A DNA stretch of 64,000 nt from Oscillospiraceae bacterium (lineage in GTDB: Bacteria > Bacillota > Clostridia > Oscillospirales > Ruminococcaceae), in assembly GCA_021200565.1 (NCBI GenBank), contig JAJQGJ010000012.1, forward strand, positions 1-64,000, in the 5' to 3' direction. Shown here piece after piece: positions 6,986 through 15,272 of this stretch. The position numbers and the translations under genes were made by a program. Each line of letters begins with the position of its first letter. The stretch's first letter is position 1. Under the pieces are notes generated by a model that was not told the DNA's origin, ran no database searches, and was given only the letters and a program-made list of their open reading frames with translations.

Positions 6986-7015
6986 TATAGTCGCCAGAAA
7001 TGCGAAAAAGGTTCA
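6986..7015 (-). promoter_or_regulatory. ECF-type promoter of the sigma-factor gene
   Basis: TGAACC followed by a T-run, a 16-nt spacer, then CGACTATA, on the minus strand. This fits ECF promoters (TGAACC/TGAAAC with CGTC-like -10) rather than the vegetative pattern, suggesting autoregulation. Confidence 0.6.
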
Positions 7016-7030
7016 ACACCTTTCAGAAAA

Positions 7031-7083
7031 AGCAAAAAATAAAAGCGGCTCCATAGAACCGCAAGGTTCTGCCGAAGCCGCTT
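7031..7083 (-). terminator. terminator of tRNA-His
   Basis: AAGCGGCT...AGCCGCTT with an inner AGAACC/GGTTCT stem, followed on the minus strand by TTATTTTTTGC. Confidence 0.8.
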
Positions 7084-7088
7084 GATTC

Positions 7089-7166
7089 TGGGGTGGATAA
7101 TCGGACTCGAACCGATGGTCTTCAGAACCACAATCTGACGCGTTAACCAACTACGCTATACCCACC
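7089..7166 (-). tRNA. tRNA-His (GUG)
   Basis: A full cloverleaf on the minus strand: acceptor GTGGGTA/TATCCAC, the extra 5' G (-1) opposite C73 that marks tRNA-His, anticodon stem TCAGA/TCTGA with loop TTGTGGT (anticodon GTG), T-loop GGTTCGAGTCC and encoded CCA. Confidence 0.95.
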
Positions 7167-7183
7167 AGATGCACAACACTGAG

Positions 7184-7212
7184 ATTATAGCATAACTTGC
7201 GGGAAAATGCAA
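7184..7212 (-). promoter_or_regulatory. promoter of tRNA-His
   Basis: TTGCAT, 17 nt, TATAAT, ending about 18 nt before the tRNA. Confidence 0.7.
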
Positions 7213-7269
7213 TAGGTTTTTGAAAAAGATTTTGATTCTATTTTTTGCCCCCGTCAGCCCATGATGGTC

Positions 7270-7671
7270 CTATATCAGCTCTGCATACCGTGTCCCATCG
7301 GCGTCCCATTCGTCGCCTCCGGCGGAATAGTTGCCGACCGCCTTGACGCCGTCTGCCAGAAGCAGGAACTCATACATCGAGACAATCTTTCCCTGCGCAC
7401 CGGTGACTCCACAGAAATGCTTGTCGCACACCACAATCTGATCCTCCCTGAACGGGCTGACATAATCGCCGACGACATCGCCGTCTTCATGATAGGTGTA
7501 GCCGGTGACGTTTTCAAGCCTGCACCAGGTATGAACCCTGTACTTGCCCGCCTCTTCAAGAATTGCAGCCGTCTCCTCTTCAGTGTACTCGACATCAGTC
7601 ATCTCCGGCAGCGCCTCCTGAAGCTTTTTGCCCTTGAACCGCTCTACCTCATCGATTGTTTTGAATTTCAT
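7270..7671 (-). CDS. hypothetical protein, 133 aa
   Basis: I do not recognise this protein. It begins MKFKTIDEVERFKGKKLQEA, is acidic (many Glu and Asp), has no signal peptide or membrane segment, and carries two cysteines (HTWCRLENV, VVCDKHFCGV). AAAGGAC lies about 8 nt before the ATG. It follows the hsdS gene on the same strand with a 23-nt gap, so it may be co-transcribed with the restriction-modification genes. No motif links it to DNA modification or anti-restriction. Codon pattern and start signal support a real gene; function is unknown. Confidence 0.65.
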   Translation of the reverse strand: MKFKTIDEVERFKGKKLQEALPEMTDVEYTEEETAAILEEAGKYRVHTWCRLENVTGYTYHEDGDVVGDYVSPFREDQIVVCDKHFCGVTGAQGKIVSMYEFLLLADGVKAVGNYSAGGDEWDADGTRYAELI

Positions 7672-7694
7672 ATTATCTGTCCTTTCTGTTAGGG

Positions 7695-8783
7695 TTATTG
7701 TGTCAACATTGTTACAATCTCCCTTGTTGCCTCAATTTCCCGATTATTCTGTGCAATAGCGTCTTTTACAAAGAGCTTTTTGACAGCGGAAACGAAAACT
7801 TCCATATAAGCTAAATCAATTTCGCCGTCTTTGACCGGAAGCTCCACTATCTGCTCTTTAAGTACGCCGACATTAAACTGTGTGATTCCCCACGCAAACT
7901 CGGAAAAAGTTCTTTTCATCGAAGCTAAGAAGAAATGGGCATTCTTCTCGCTAAAGCCGTCAAACTTTGGGCTCAGGATTTTAATCTTGTCCCCAGTGAA
8001 ATAAGGCACCTTCTGATAGTACATTGTCGCTGTATCCTGTCCGAATGAAATTGTATTACCATCATTCAGAAATTTGTCGCTTTCATTAAGAAAGCCTTTC
8101 TGACCGTTATTTGTCCCCAGTCGTACTATGTACGGGTGCTGTCCATGTTCGAGTACAGTAACCTTATTGGCATCAAATCTTTTAACCGGAGTTTTTACGT
8201 CAAATAAGTCTCCCAGCCTATATCCTTGCCATTCCAGATACTTATACTTTTCAAGAGCCCTCTCTTCTTCCTCTGTCAGCAAAGTGTCCTCAAATCCGGT
8301 AACAGTCAAATAAGCCAGTATTTCCGCTTCCTGCCTCCCCTCCATCTCCACAACAAACCGCCTCTCCATCTCAGCAATAAAGCTCTCCATAAAATCAAAG
8401 TCAATTCCGCCGTTCTTGGTAGGAAGTAAGAACCTAACTGATTCTGCAATTTTCCAATGCCTTGAATATCCTCTGTTTTCTATGCACTTTTTCCAAGCAG
8501 AAGTGATATACATTATCTGAGACTTTGTTAATTGCACTTTTGACTTTAAGATCTTGACATTATCGGCAACACAAAAATCCATATCTGCTATGCAGAAATT
8601 TCTCGTGTGATCACAAAATATCAAATACAAAGGCGTTTTTTCACTTACTCGGTAATCTGGTTCTTGCTCGGTATATCCCATAATGCCATTGTTATCTGAT
8701 TCAGCAGAAAAAATCGGTGTTTTGCCGTAAGCAGAAATATCTGAACGTGATAGCTTTCTCTTAACAGCAACAGTGCTGAACAA
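7695..8783 (-). CDS. restriction-modification specificity subunit (HsdS/BcgIB-like), start codon in doubt
   Basis: The product has two target-recognition halves, each ending in a helical spacer: the first ends near DFDFMESFIAEMERRFVVEM, the second opens with YLEWQGYRLGDLFDV and ends EIDLAYMEVFVSAVKKLF, as in type I HsdS and BcgIB proteins that read a split DNA site. The frame is open upstream to about 8861 and encodes SLNEKLKTVEWGEYTYDGLF, the expected N terminus, but it has no ATG, GTG or TTG there. The only standard start, TTG at 8783, lies inside this conserved block. An ATG directly after the hsdM stop is out of frame (stop after 7 codons). A small indel at the start is likely. Confidence 0.8.
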   Translation of the reverse strand: MFSTVAVKRKLSRSDISAYGKTPIFSAESDNNGIMGYTEQEPDYRVSEKTPLYLIFCDHTRNFCIADMDFCVADNVKILKSKVQLTKSQIMYITSAWKKCIENRGYSRHWKIAESVRFLLPTKNGGIDFDFMESFIAEMERRFVVEMEGRQEAEILAYLTVTGFEDTLLTEEEERALEKYKYLEWQGYRLGDLFDVKTPVKRFDANKVTVLEHGQHPYIVRLGTNNGQKGFLNESDKFLNDGNTISFGQDTATMYYQKVPYFTGDKIKILSPKFDGFSEKNAHFFLASMKRTFSEFAWGITQFNVGVLKEQIVELPVKDGEIDLAYMEVFVSAVKKLFVKDAIAQNNREIEATREIVTMLTQ

Positions 8784-8842
8784 GCCATCATAAGTATACT
8801 CGCCCCACTCAACAGTTTTTAGTTTTTCATTGAGTGAGGCAT

Positions 8843-10888
8843 CTATTTTCCCAGGCGGTTGTCCTCATGGTTCTGATGCTGGAGTAAAGTGGAGACTTCC
8901 CAGGCGAGATAGTCACCTACGGTCTTCTTGAAGTCGTCTAAGGTTGGTCTGGTGTCTATCGGCGCAGACTGATTCCAGTCGGCACCATTTTCCGGGTCTA
9001 TTGCGCCTTCATAGTAATCCTGCTCGGTGAAATAGTGAAGCTTCTTTTTGCCGAAATAAACCAGGTCAACAACCTCCTGATAGCGTTCCTTGGCGTGGTC
9101 GGTGTCACGAAGATTGATAGCTGCTTTCTTGCGGTTGGTGCGGGTGTAGCCGTCGTTTGAAAAGTCGATGAACCTCACTACAGAATCCTTGTGATGAGCC
9201 TCACCTACTCTGAAAACATAAATCCTAGTCTGCGCACTTGACTTGCCGATGAAAAGATCACCCGGCATCTTGATGCTGGCAAGAAGAGTATTGTGTTTCA
9301 AAATCCGGCGATTGTAATCAACTGCTTCTCCAGAACCTGCTGAGCTTAGTATGATGATGGCGGCGTAGCCTTTGCTCATCATTGACAAGGCTCTTTCAAC
9401 AAATACCATCCCTTTTCCACTTGCCGAATATGGAGGATTCAGGACGAATGCATCTGCCGGGAATTTATGATCGGTTTCTCCGAAGCCGTAATTGCCGTTG
9501 AAGTCTTTCAAAGAGTCTTCATTCAGGATGTTTGAGCTTCCGTCGCCCATCAGAATCATGTTAAGAACAGCAAGCATGTAGATGCTTGGAAGAATTTCAA
9601 CGCCGAGAAGCTGAGTAGCTTTTATCTTTGCTGATTTCTTTATGAATTCATCCGGAGATTTTATCTTCCTTTTTGCGTCACTCAGCATTTCATTCATGGC
9701 GGCTACAAGCAAGCCCGCAGAACCTGCAGTAAAATCCCATACATACGAATCCATGTTTACACGTGCAAGTCTGACAAGCAATGTGGCAACATACGACGGC
9801 GTTAAAACAACGTCGTTGAGCTTGTCCTGCGTAAATCCAAGCCAACTGTACATCTCGTTGAAAAGCTTACCAGTAAAGTCGGTTGTAAGCCCGATTTTAT
9901 AGTAAATGCCGAGGTCATCGACAATCTTCACAAATACACGCTTTAGCTGACTTTCGCCGTTTTCCGGTTTGTTGATTCTGTCGGTGGTCAATGTATTTTC
10001 TAACGTCCTGACTATGAGCTCTTGTTTTTCCTTGGGTATATGCTTCTTTTTCAGGAAAGCCGTAATCTTTCTGACAATTATGTCGCCATCCCTGTTTCCA
10101 TCTTCAGTGGAGGATTTGAGATCGCTTTTCTCCAGTGGCGCAACCTCCCCGGGAATACCGATGGTGGCAATAATTGAAGCGGCTACAAGATAGACTCTGT
10201 CTTCCTCACGAAGCCCTTTTTCCGTCTGGAAAATCTCATTATTGAGCTTGACAAGGCTTGCATTGATCTCCTGATCTCGTTTTTCCTTCAGCTTATCGAG
10301 CTCTTCCTGAGTGAGCTTCATGCTCTTGAGCTTCTCTATGAAGGCATCAAAGTTTGATTTCTTTAGAAATGAAAGGTCAGTATAGTCATCCACCTTTTGT
10401 CCGACGCCGAGATTTGATTTTGAGACATAGTAAACGCCGATGGAATGAACCAGCTTGCCGTTGTCGTCAAGATAGCCGGTAACTCCTATCGCTATGATGT
10501 CAGAATAGTTCGTGTGATGCAAAATAGCATTGGCATAATGAACAGCACCATTGACAGCATAAGATTTAATATTCGAGAAATGAGGTTCATTCTTTGCGGT
10601 TTTATTTTCGACGTGACCGTCGGCGTCCAGCTTCACAAGTTTGTCCTTATGACCCTTATACTCAATAAGAATTGGATAATAATCAGAATTCTTATCACGC
10701 AAAAGAAGCTTGGCGTCAGGTCTGTTGCCGCCAGCACCACCACTTTTGGAAAAGTAGTCCTCAAGAGCCTTGTCTATTTCGTCGTTTCCGATGGGCTCTT
10801 GCTCTAATTTATAGTCCAAGCCGTACTCTTTCAGCCATCCATTGCATAGCTCCGCAATGCGAACCTCTTCCGAGCGTTTAGTTTTCAT
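8843..10888 (-). CDS. BcgI-like restriction/methyltransferase fusion subunit (type IIB)
   Basis: This 681-residue protein joins a nuclease-like N terminus to an N6-adenine DNA methyltransferase. RPDAK at 56-60 and IEYK at 75-78 form a PD-(D/E)xK site. After a helical region, DFTAGSAGLL at 385-394 is the SAM-binding motif I and NPPY at 484-487 is catalytic motif IV. BcgIA (about 640 aa) has the same order and works with a separate specificity subunit to cut DNA on both sides of its site. Here the specificity gene follows directly and no hsdR is present, so I favour a BcgI-like type IIB system over type I. The motif I variant (DFTAGSAG) is unusual. Confidence 0.8.
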   Translation of the reverse strand: MKTKRSEEVRIAELCNGWLKEYGLDYKLEQEPIGNDEIDKALEDYFSKSGGAGGNRPDAKLLLRDKNSDYYPILIEYKGHKDKLVKLDADGHVENKTAKNEPHFSNIKSYAVNGAVHYANAILHHTNYSDIIAIGVTGYLDDNGKLVHSIGVYYVSKSNLGVGQKVDDYTDLSFLKKSNFDAFIEKLKSMKLTQEELDKLKEKRDQEINASLVKLNNEIFQTEKGLREEDRVYLVAASIIATIGIPGEVAPLEKSDLKSSTEDGNRDGDIIVRKITAFLKKKHIPKEKQELIVRTLENTLTTDRINKPENGESQLKRVFVKIVDDLGIYYKIGLTTDFTGKLFNEMYSWLGFTQDKLNDVVLTPSYVATLLVRLARVNMDSYVWDFTAGSAGLLVAAMNEMLSDAKRKIKSPDEFIKKSAKIKATQLLGVEILPSIYMLAVLNMILMGDGSSNILNEDSLKDFNGNYGFGETDHKFPADAFVLNPPYSASGKGMVFVERALSMMSKGYAAIIILSSAGSGEAVDYNRRILKHNTLLASIKMPGDLFIGKSSAQTRIYVFRVGEAHHKDSVVRFIDFSNDGYTRTNRKKAAINLRDTDHAKERYQEVVDLVYFGKKKLHYFTEQDYYEGAIDPENGADWNQSAPIDTRPTLDDFKKTVGDYLAWEVSTLLQHQNHEDNRLGK

Positions 10889-11048
10889 GATCCTGTCTCC
10901 TGTCCATTCGAATCGGATTTTAAAGATACTATAATACTATCACATATGACAAAATATTTCAAGGAAAAGATGAAATATAAAATACGAACCCCTCTCCAAT
11001 CGGGAATGGGTTCGGATTATTGTTGATTTGATTGCATCAAGTGAAGAA

Positions 11049-11110
11049 GCACCCTTTCGGGTGCATTAATGAATGTGAAGAAGCCCAGAACAAAGTTCTG
11101 GGCTTCTTTA
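11049..11110 (-). terminator. tandem hairpins downstream of tRNA-Leu(UAA)
   Basis: A strong stem AAGAAGCCCAGAAC/GTTCTGGGCTTCTT (11078-11109) is followed by a second, GCACCC/GGGTGC (11049-11064). A further GAACCC/GGGTTC hairpin lies near 10986-11014. I see no gene in 10889-11140. Confidence 0.6.
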
Positions 11111-11111
11111 G

Positions 11112-11140
11112 CAGAAAGCAAATCTTTGATTTGCTTTCTG
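11112..11140 (-). terminator. hairpin immediately 3' of tRNA-Leu(UAA)
   Basis: CAGAAAGCAAATC and GATTTGCTTTCTG form a 13-bp stem with a 3-nt loop starting at the CCA end of the tRNA; probably a terminator or processing stem. Confidence 0.55.
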
Positions 11141-11226
11141 TGGTGCCGCTGACCGGACTTGAACCGGTACGCTTTAGGGGCGAGGGATTTTAAGTCCCTT
11201 GTGTCTGCCGATTCCACCACAGCGGC
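11141..11226 (-). tRNA. tRNA-Leu (UAA)
   Basis: A class II tRNA of 86 nt on the minus strand: acceptor GCCGCTG/CAGCGGC, anticodon stem AGGGA/TCCCT with loop CTTAAAA (anticodon TAA), a long variable arm, T-loop GGTTCAAGTCC and encoded CCA. Confidence 0.95.
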
Positions 11227-11239
11227 TTTACCGTTAATT

Positions 11240-11268
11240 ATATTATCACAAACCGGGCGCTTTGTCAA
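11240..11268 (-). promoter_or_regulatory. promoter of tRNA-Leu(UAA)
   Basis: TTGACA, 17 nt, TAATAT on the minus strand. Confidence 0.75.
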
Positions 11269-11280
11269 TCGTTTTCAGAG

Positions 11281-11313
11281 AAAAAAGGGACTTTCCCGAA
11301 GAAAAGTCCCTTA
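11281..11313 (-). terminator. terminator of eno
   Basis: AGGGACTTT pairs with AAAGTCCCT around an 8-nt loop and is followed by TTTTTT on the minus strand. Confidence 0.9.
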
Positions 11314-11341
11314 TAGTTCATAAAACCTGATTAATCCGAAA

Positions 11342-12726
<1,385 letters not shown>

Positions 12727-12757
12727 CCTCAAATTGCTGAAAAGTCTGTGAAATGGT

Positions 12758-12790
12758 GAAAAAAGCCGGCACCCATTAGGATGCCGGCAT
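12758..12790 (-). terminator. terminator of the 177-aa secreted protein gene
   Basis: GCCGGCA and TGCCGGC form the stem, followed on the minus strand by TTTTTT. Confidence 0.85.
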
Positions 12791-12816
12791 GGTCTAGTAC
12801 TTGCTCGAAAACTTCA

Positions 12817-13350
12817 TTAATTTTTTGTGCATGAAGTTACAACACTCGTAGATTTTACATTCCATGTTGCGTTAGTCTTCCATGACGGATCATACGAATA
12901 CATGAATGCAGTCCTGGCTTTGACAATCCAGCTTGAACTACGGCAATACGAGAAAACAGTGTCAACACTATACGGAGTAACCGTAATTATGTATGTTGCA
13001 TTTTTCTGTAGCGTCATAGAAAATGTTTTTGAATATCTCCATGAGTCATAGCCCGTACTAGTAGCACCGTTATCCTTAATGCATATGTATGAAACGGTAT
13101 ATGCACCGTATGTGCTGACAGTACTAGTACAATAGGCATTGTTTGTGTACTTTATCGTACCCTTTGACTGCGTGAAAGTTATCTTGCCGTTGCTTTTCCA
13201 CGAACTTCCTGTTACAACGGTAAACGTAGTTTTACTTGCACTACTGCCGGAAACGTTCACGCACACATTTTTTGCAAACACCGACGATGTCATCGTGACA
13301 CACAGCACGACTACCAAAAGTAACGAAACAAGCCTTTTGAGTTTTTTCAT
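12817..13350 (-). CDS. secreted protein of unknown function, 177 aa
   Basis: A signal peptide is clear: MKKLKRL, a hydrophobic stretch to about residue 22, and a likely cleavage after SSVFA. The mature part is small, rich in Ser, Thr and aromatic residues, and has several cysteines (NVCVNV, NAYCTST, SYICIKD, FSYCRSS, VTSCTKN) that could form disulfides. Its regular strand-like pattern suggests a beta-sandwich, but I recognise no family. AGGAGG lies 7 nt before the ATG. The gene follows a structured leader RNA with a terminator (13392-13492) that also occurs upstream of the surface-protein gene at 20725-21291, so both are probably controlled by the same signal. Confidence 0.75.
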   Translation of the reverse strand: MKKLKRLVSLLLVVVLCVTMTSSVFAKNVCVNVSGSSASKTTFTVVTGSSWKSNGKITFTQSKGTIKYTNNAYCTSTVSTYGAYTVSYICIKDNGATSTGYDSWRYSKTFSMTLQKNATYIITVTPYSVDTVFSYCRSSSWIVKARTAFMYSYDPSWKTNATWNVKSTSVVTSCTKN

Positions 13351-13391
13351 GATATTTCCTCCTAAAATTTATTTGTACGGAGGAAGACAAT

Positions 13392-13492
13392 AAAAAATCC
13401 CCCATACACTATTCTGTGTCGGAGGTTAATGGGTAAGTTCAGTTACCCCCCGCTGGATTTTTCACCCAGTTAAGACAACCGCTCAAATCGTC
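13392..13492 (-). promoter_or_regulatory. structured leader RNA, copy A (riboswitch-like)
   Basis: In RNA order: hairpin P1 (GACGA/UUGUC, 13474-13492), P2 (CUGG/CCAG with loop starting GUGAAAAA, 13453-13469), the run CGGGGGGU, P3 (GGGUAA/UUACCC, 13431-13448), then a terminator stem CCUCCGACAC/GUGUAUGGGGG ending in UUUUUU. ACCUCCG of the terminator can instead pair with CGGGGGGU, giving an antiterminator. Copy B at 21347-21458 keeps the same order with compensatory changes in P1 and P2. It matches no riboswitch class I can recall. The 357-base gap 13351-13707 otherwise holds only promoters. Confidence 0.7.
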
Positions 13493-13506
13493 CTATTTAC
13501 ATCATT

Positions 13507-13535
13507 ATTATAACACTACATTTCCACATTGTCAA
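13507..13535 (-). promoter_or_regulatory. promoter of leader RNA A and secreted-protein gene
   Basis: TTGACA, 17 nt, TATAAT; the predicted start is about 8 nt before hairpin P1. Confidence 0.8.
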
Positions 13536-13635
13536 CAGCTTTTGAAGATATTTTTCATATTTTTTGTATGCTGTACAGACTTTTATATGATGAAAATAAA
13601 GCTTGTACCTGAAAGTGCTTATAAAGGGTTCTCTC

Positions 13636-13664
13636 TTGACATAATAGCGCAAATCGGTTATAAT
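13636..13664 (+). promoter_or_regulatory. promoter of toxin-antitoxin operon
   Basis: TTGACA, 17 nt, TATAAT, about 38 nt before the antitoxin ATG. Confidence 0.8.
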
Positions 13665-13707
13665 ATAGTCAGAATCTTGATGCTAAACATTATGGGAGGC
13701 GAAAAAA

Positions 13708-13971
13708 ATGATTACTCGTTCGTCTGCGGAAATCCGCCAGAACTATGATGAAATCGCAGATATTTGCAAGAAGACTTCTGCGCCGGTTGTCCTCACCAAT
13801 AATGGAGAAGAGGAATTAGTCGTCATGGATTATAATTCCTACCGCCGTAAAAAAATGCAGGAGCTTCGCCGGGAGCTCGAGGAAGTCGAGGAAGCGAGAA
13901 AGCGTGGAAGCAAGGACTACACCATCGAGGAAGTAGATGCTATGCTTAAAAAAGTGATAGAAGAGGCTTAA
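13708..13971 (+). CDS. Phd/YefM-family antitoxin
   Basis: The 87-residue protein has the Phd/YefM fold: SSAEIRQNYDEIADICKKT, APVVLTNNGEEELVVMDYNSY, then a charged helical tail that in this family wraps the toxin. Such proteins bind their own promoter through the N-terminal half and neutralise a RelE/ParE toxin through the C-terminal half. GGGAGG lies 7 nt before the ATG. The toxin gene begins one base after its stop. The operon has its own promoter and terminator and is an ordinary type II module. Confidence 0.88.
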   Translation: MITRSSAEIRQNYDEIADICKKTSAPVVLTNNGEEELVVMDYNSYRRKKMQELRRELEEVEEARKRGSKDYTIEEVDAMLKKVIEEA

Positions 13972-13972
13972 G

Positions 13973-14290
13973 ATGGCGGAACAGAAGACGTACACTGTAA
14001 ATATTACGGAAAAAGCAGAAAGCATGTTGGAAGGACATATCCGCTTCATCGCAAAAGTCAATAAGGAAGCGGCGCACGCAAAAAGAAAAGACATTATGAA
14101 TGCAATTCGCTCTTTAAAGCAGATGTCACAACGGTTTCCATATATTAATGATGGTTCTGTCGAGTATGACAAGTATCACAAGATGTTTGTTCCCAAATGG
14201 TATATTGTTATTTATCAGATTTTGGATGATACCGTTTACATAGAATACATCATCGACTGCCGTCAGGACTACGGCTGGTTATTGCAATAA
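13973..14290 (+). CDS. RelE/ParE-superfamily toxin
   Basis: The 105-residue protein has the RelE/ParE layout: VNITEKAESMLEGHIRFIAKV in the first helix-forming part, a central helix with LKQMSQRFPYI, and strands KMFVPKWYIVIYQILDDTVYIEYIIDCRQDY. Tyr and Arg residues in the C-terminal strand could serve mRNA cleavage in RelE-like members, but target (ribosome or gyrase) cannot be decided. It follows the antitoxin directly and ends before a strong terminator. Confidence 0.85.
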   Translation: MAEQKTYTVNITEKAESMLEGHIRFIAKVNKEAAHAKRKDIMNAIRSLKQMSQRFPYINDGSVEYDKYHKMFVPKWYIVIYQILDDTVYIEYIIDCRQDYGWLLQ

Positions 14291-14296
14291 ATATTG

Positions 14297-14328
14297 AGCT
14301 CCCCACCAAAGGTTGGCGGGGAGTTTTT
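14297..14328 (+). terminator. terminator of toxin-antitoxin operon
   Basis: CTCCCCACC pairs with GGCGGGGAG and is followed by TTTTTGTT. Confidence 0.85.
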
Positions 14329-14329
14329 G

Positions 14330-15178
14330 TTATTCATAGATTCCACCCTTAACATTCATCATATAAAGCCTTGCCCCATCTTCCTCTTTGGTGTTATAAT
14401 CAAGCCCTAGGTCCTGGGCGACAATACGTGCAAGGTCGGAGAAGAGCTTGCAGGTGTTGATTGTGCTTGTCCAGATTCTTGCTGGGTCGGCGGTGGTGTA
14501 GGTTTTCAGGTACTTCCCATAGATGCTATCGGGGAGGTAATTTTTAAAATACTTCCCCATTTTGCCGGTTGAAACGGAGAAGTCGGAGATGGTGCCGATG
14601 TACCAGCTGACTATATTGTTGAGCTGTGGGCGAAGAGTCTCCTCAAACATCGACTTGGCATATGGAATCTCTCCCCTTCTTAAGCCTTTTGCAACGTTCC
14701 CTAGGCACCACCAGAATTCGTTGCAGCATGCAGAGAACTCAGCCTGAGTGGGTCTGTGAACCATATAGCACTCGTTGTCGAGGTTGTCGGAAAGGTGCCC
14801 TTCCCTGTCGAAAAGAACCTTCATCGGTTCATTGCCCCAGTCGGGCATAGTCGTTGTGAAGGTGAGGTCGATGCGCACTCCATCCTCAAAAATAGTGAGA
14901 TATGTGAAGTGCTCGGTGTTCCCAAAAGACAAATCGGGATTGTCGTTGATGTCGGGCAGCTGCATGATGAGGGCTTTGCCGAAGGTCTTCTCAATGTAAC
15001 AGGGATTATTGAAGTATGGCTCGAGGTCGCTAACAAGAAATGCGACATCGTAGTCCTGGTAGACGTCTTTGGGTCTTGAAATATCCGCCCTCGAACCACT
15101 CAGGACAGCTGCACGGACATTTTCATCCTTCTCCGCCGTGTCGGTAATGAGCCTTAACATTTCCTCAGTTGTACGCAT
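14330..15178 (-). CDS. aminoglycoside 6-adenylyltransferase-like nucleotidyltransferase
   Basis: The 282-residue protein matches the AadE/ANT(6) family (PF04439): MRTTEEMLRLITDTAEKDENV, the nucleotidyltransferase site GSRADISRPKDVYQDYDVAFLV, RIDLTF with the third acidic residue, and NEFWWCLGNVAKGLRRGE in the helical domain. ANT(6) enzymes adenylylate streptomycin; chromosomal relatives in gut Clostridia are common and often of untested activity. ATG 15178 is chosen because AGGAGGG lies 7 nt upstream. It has its own promoter and no mobile element beside it. Confidence 0.85.
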   Translation of the reverse strand: MRTTEEMLRLITDTAEKDENVRAAVLSGSRADISRPKDVYQDYDVAFLVSDLEPYFNNPCYIEKTFGKALIMQLPDINDNPDLSFGNTEHFTYLTIFEDGVRIDLTFTTTMPDWGNEPMKVLFDREGHLSDNLDNECYMVHRPTQAEFSACCNEFWWCLGNVAKGLRRGEIPYAKSMFEETLRPQLNNIVSWYIGTISDFSVSTGKMGKYFKNYLPDSIYGKYLKTYTTADPARIWTSTINTCKLFSDLARIVAQDLGLDYNTKEEDGARLYMMNVKGGIYE

Positions 15179-15208
15179 AATTAGCCCTCCTTGTGCTTTG
15201 TTAAAATA

Positions 15209-15237
15209 ATTATAGCACAAAGAGGGAGGAATTTCAA
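15209..15237 (-). promoter_or_regulatory. promoter of ANT(6)-like gene
   Basis: TTGAAA, 17 nt, TATAAT on the minus strand. Confidence 0.65.
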
Positions 15238-15272
15238 TGCGTAATGCAAAATAAGTCATATGGTTCAGCAAC

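Noticed and set aside
7695-10888. ordinary type I system (hsdM + hsdS)
   Set aside because: The methyltransferase subunit has a nuclease-like PD-(D/E)xK part of its own and no hsdR gene is adjacent, which fits BcgI-like systems better.
13392-13492. known riboswitch (c-di-GMP, c-di-AMP, TPP, cobalamin, SAM, guanidine)
   Set aside because: I compared the conserved segments with the consensus motifs I remember and none fits; this is from memory only, so a covariance-model search remains decisive.
14330-15178. acquired antibiotic-resistance cassette
   Set aside because: The ANT(6)-like gene has no mobile element, integrase or repeat flanking it, and its codon use looks like its neighbours; it is more likely resident.
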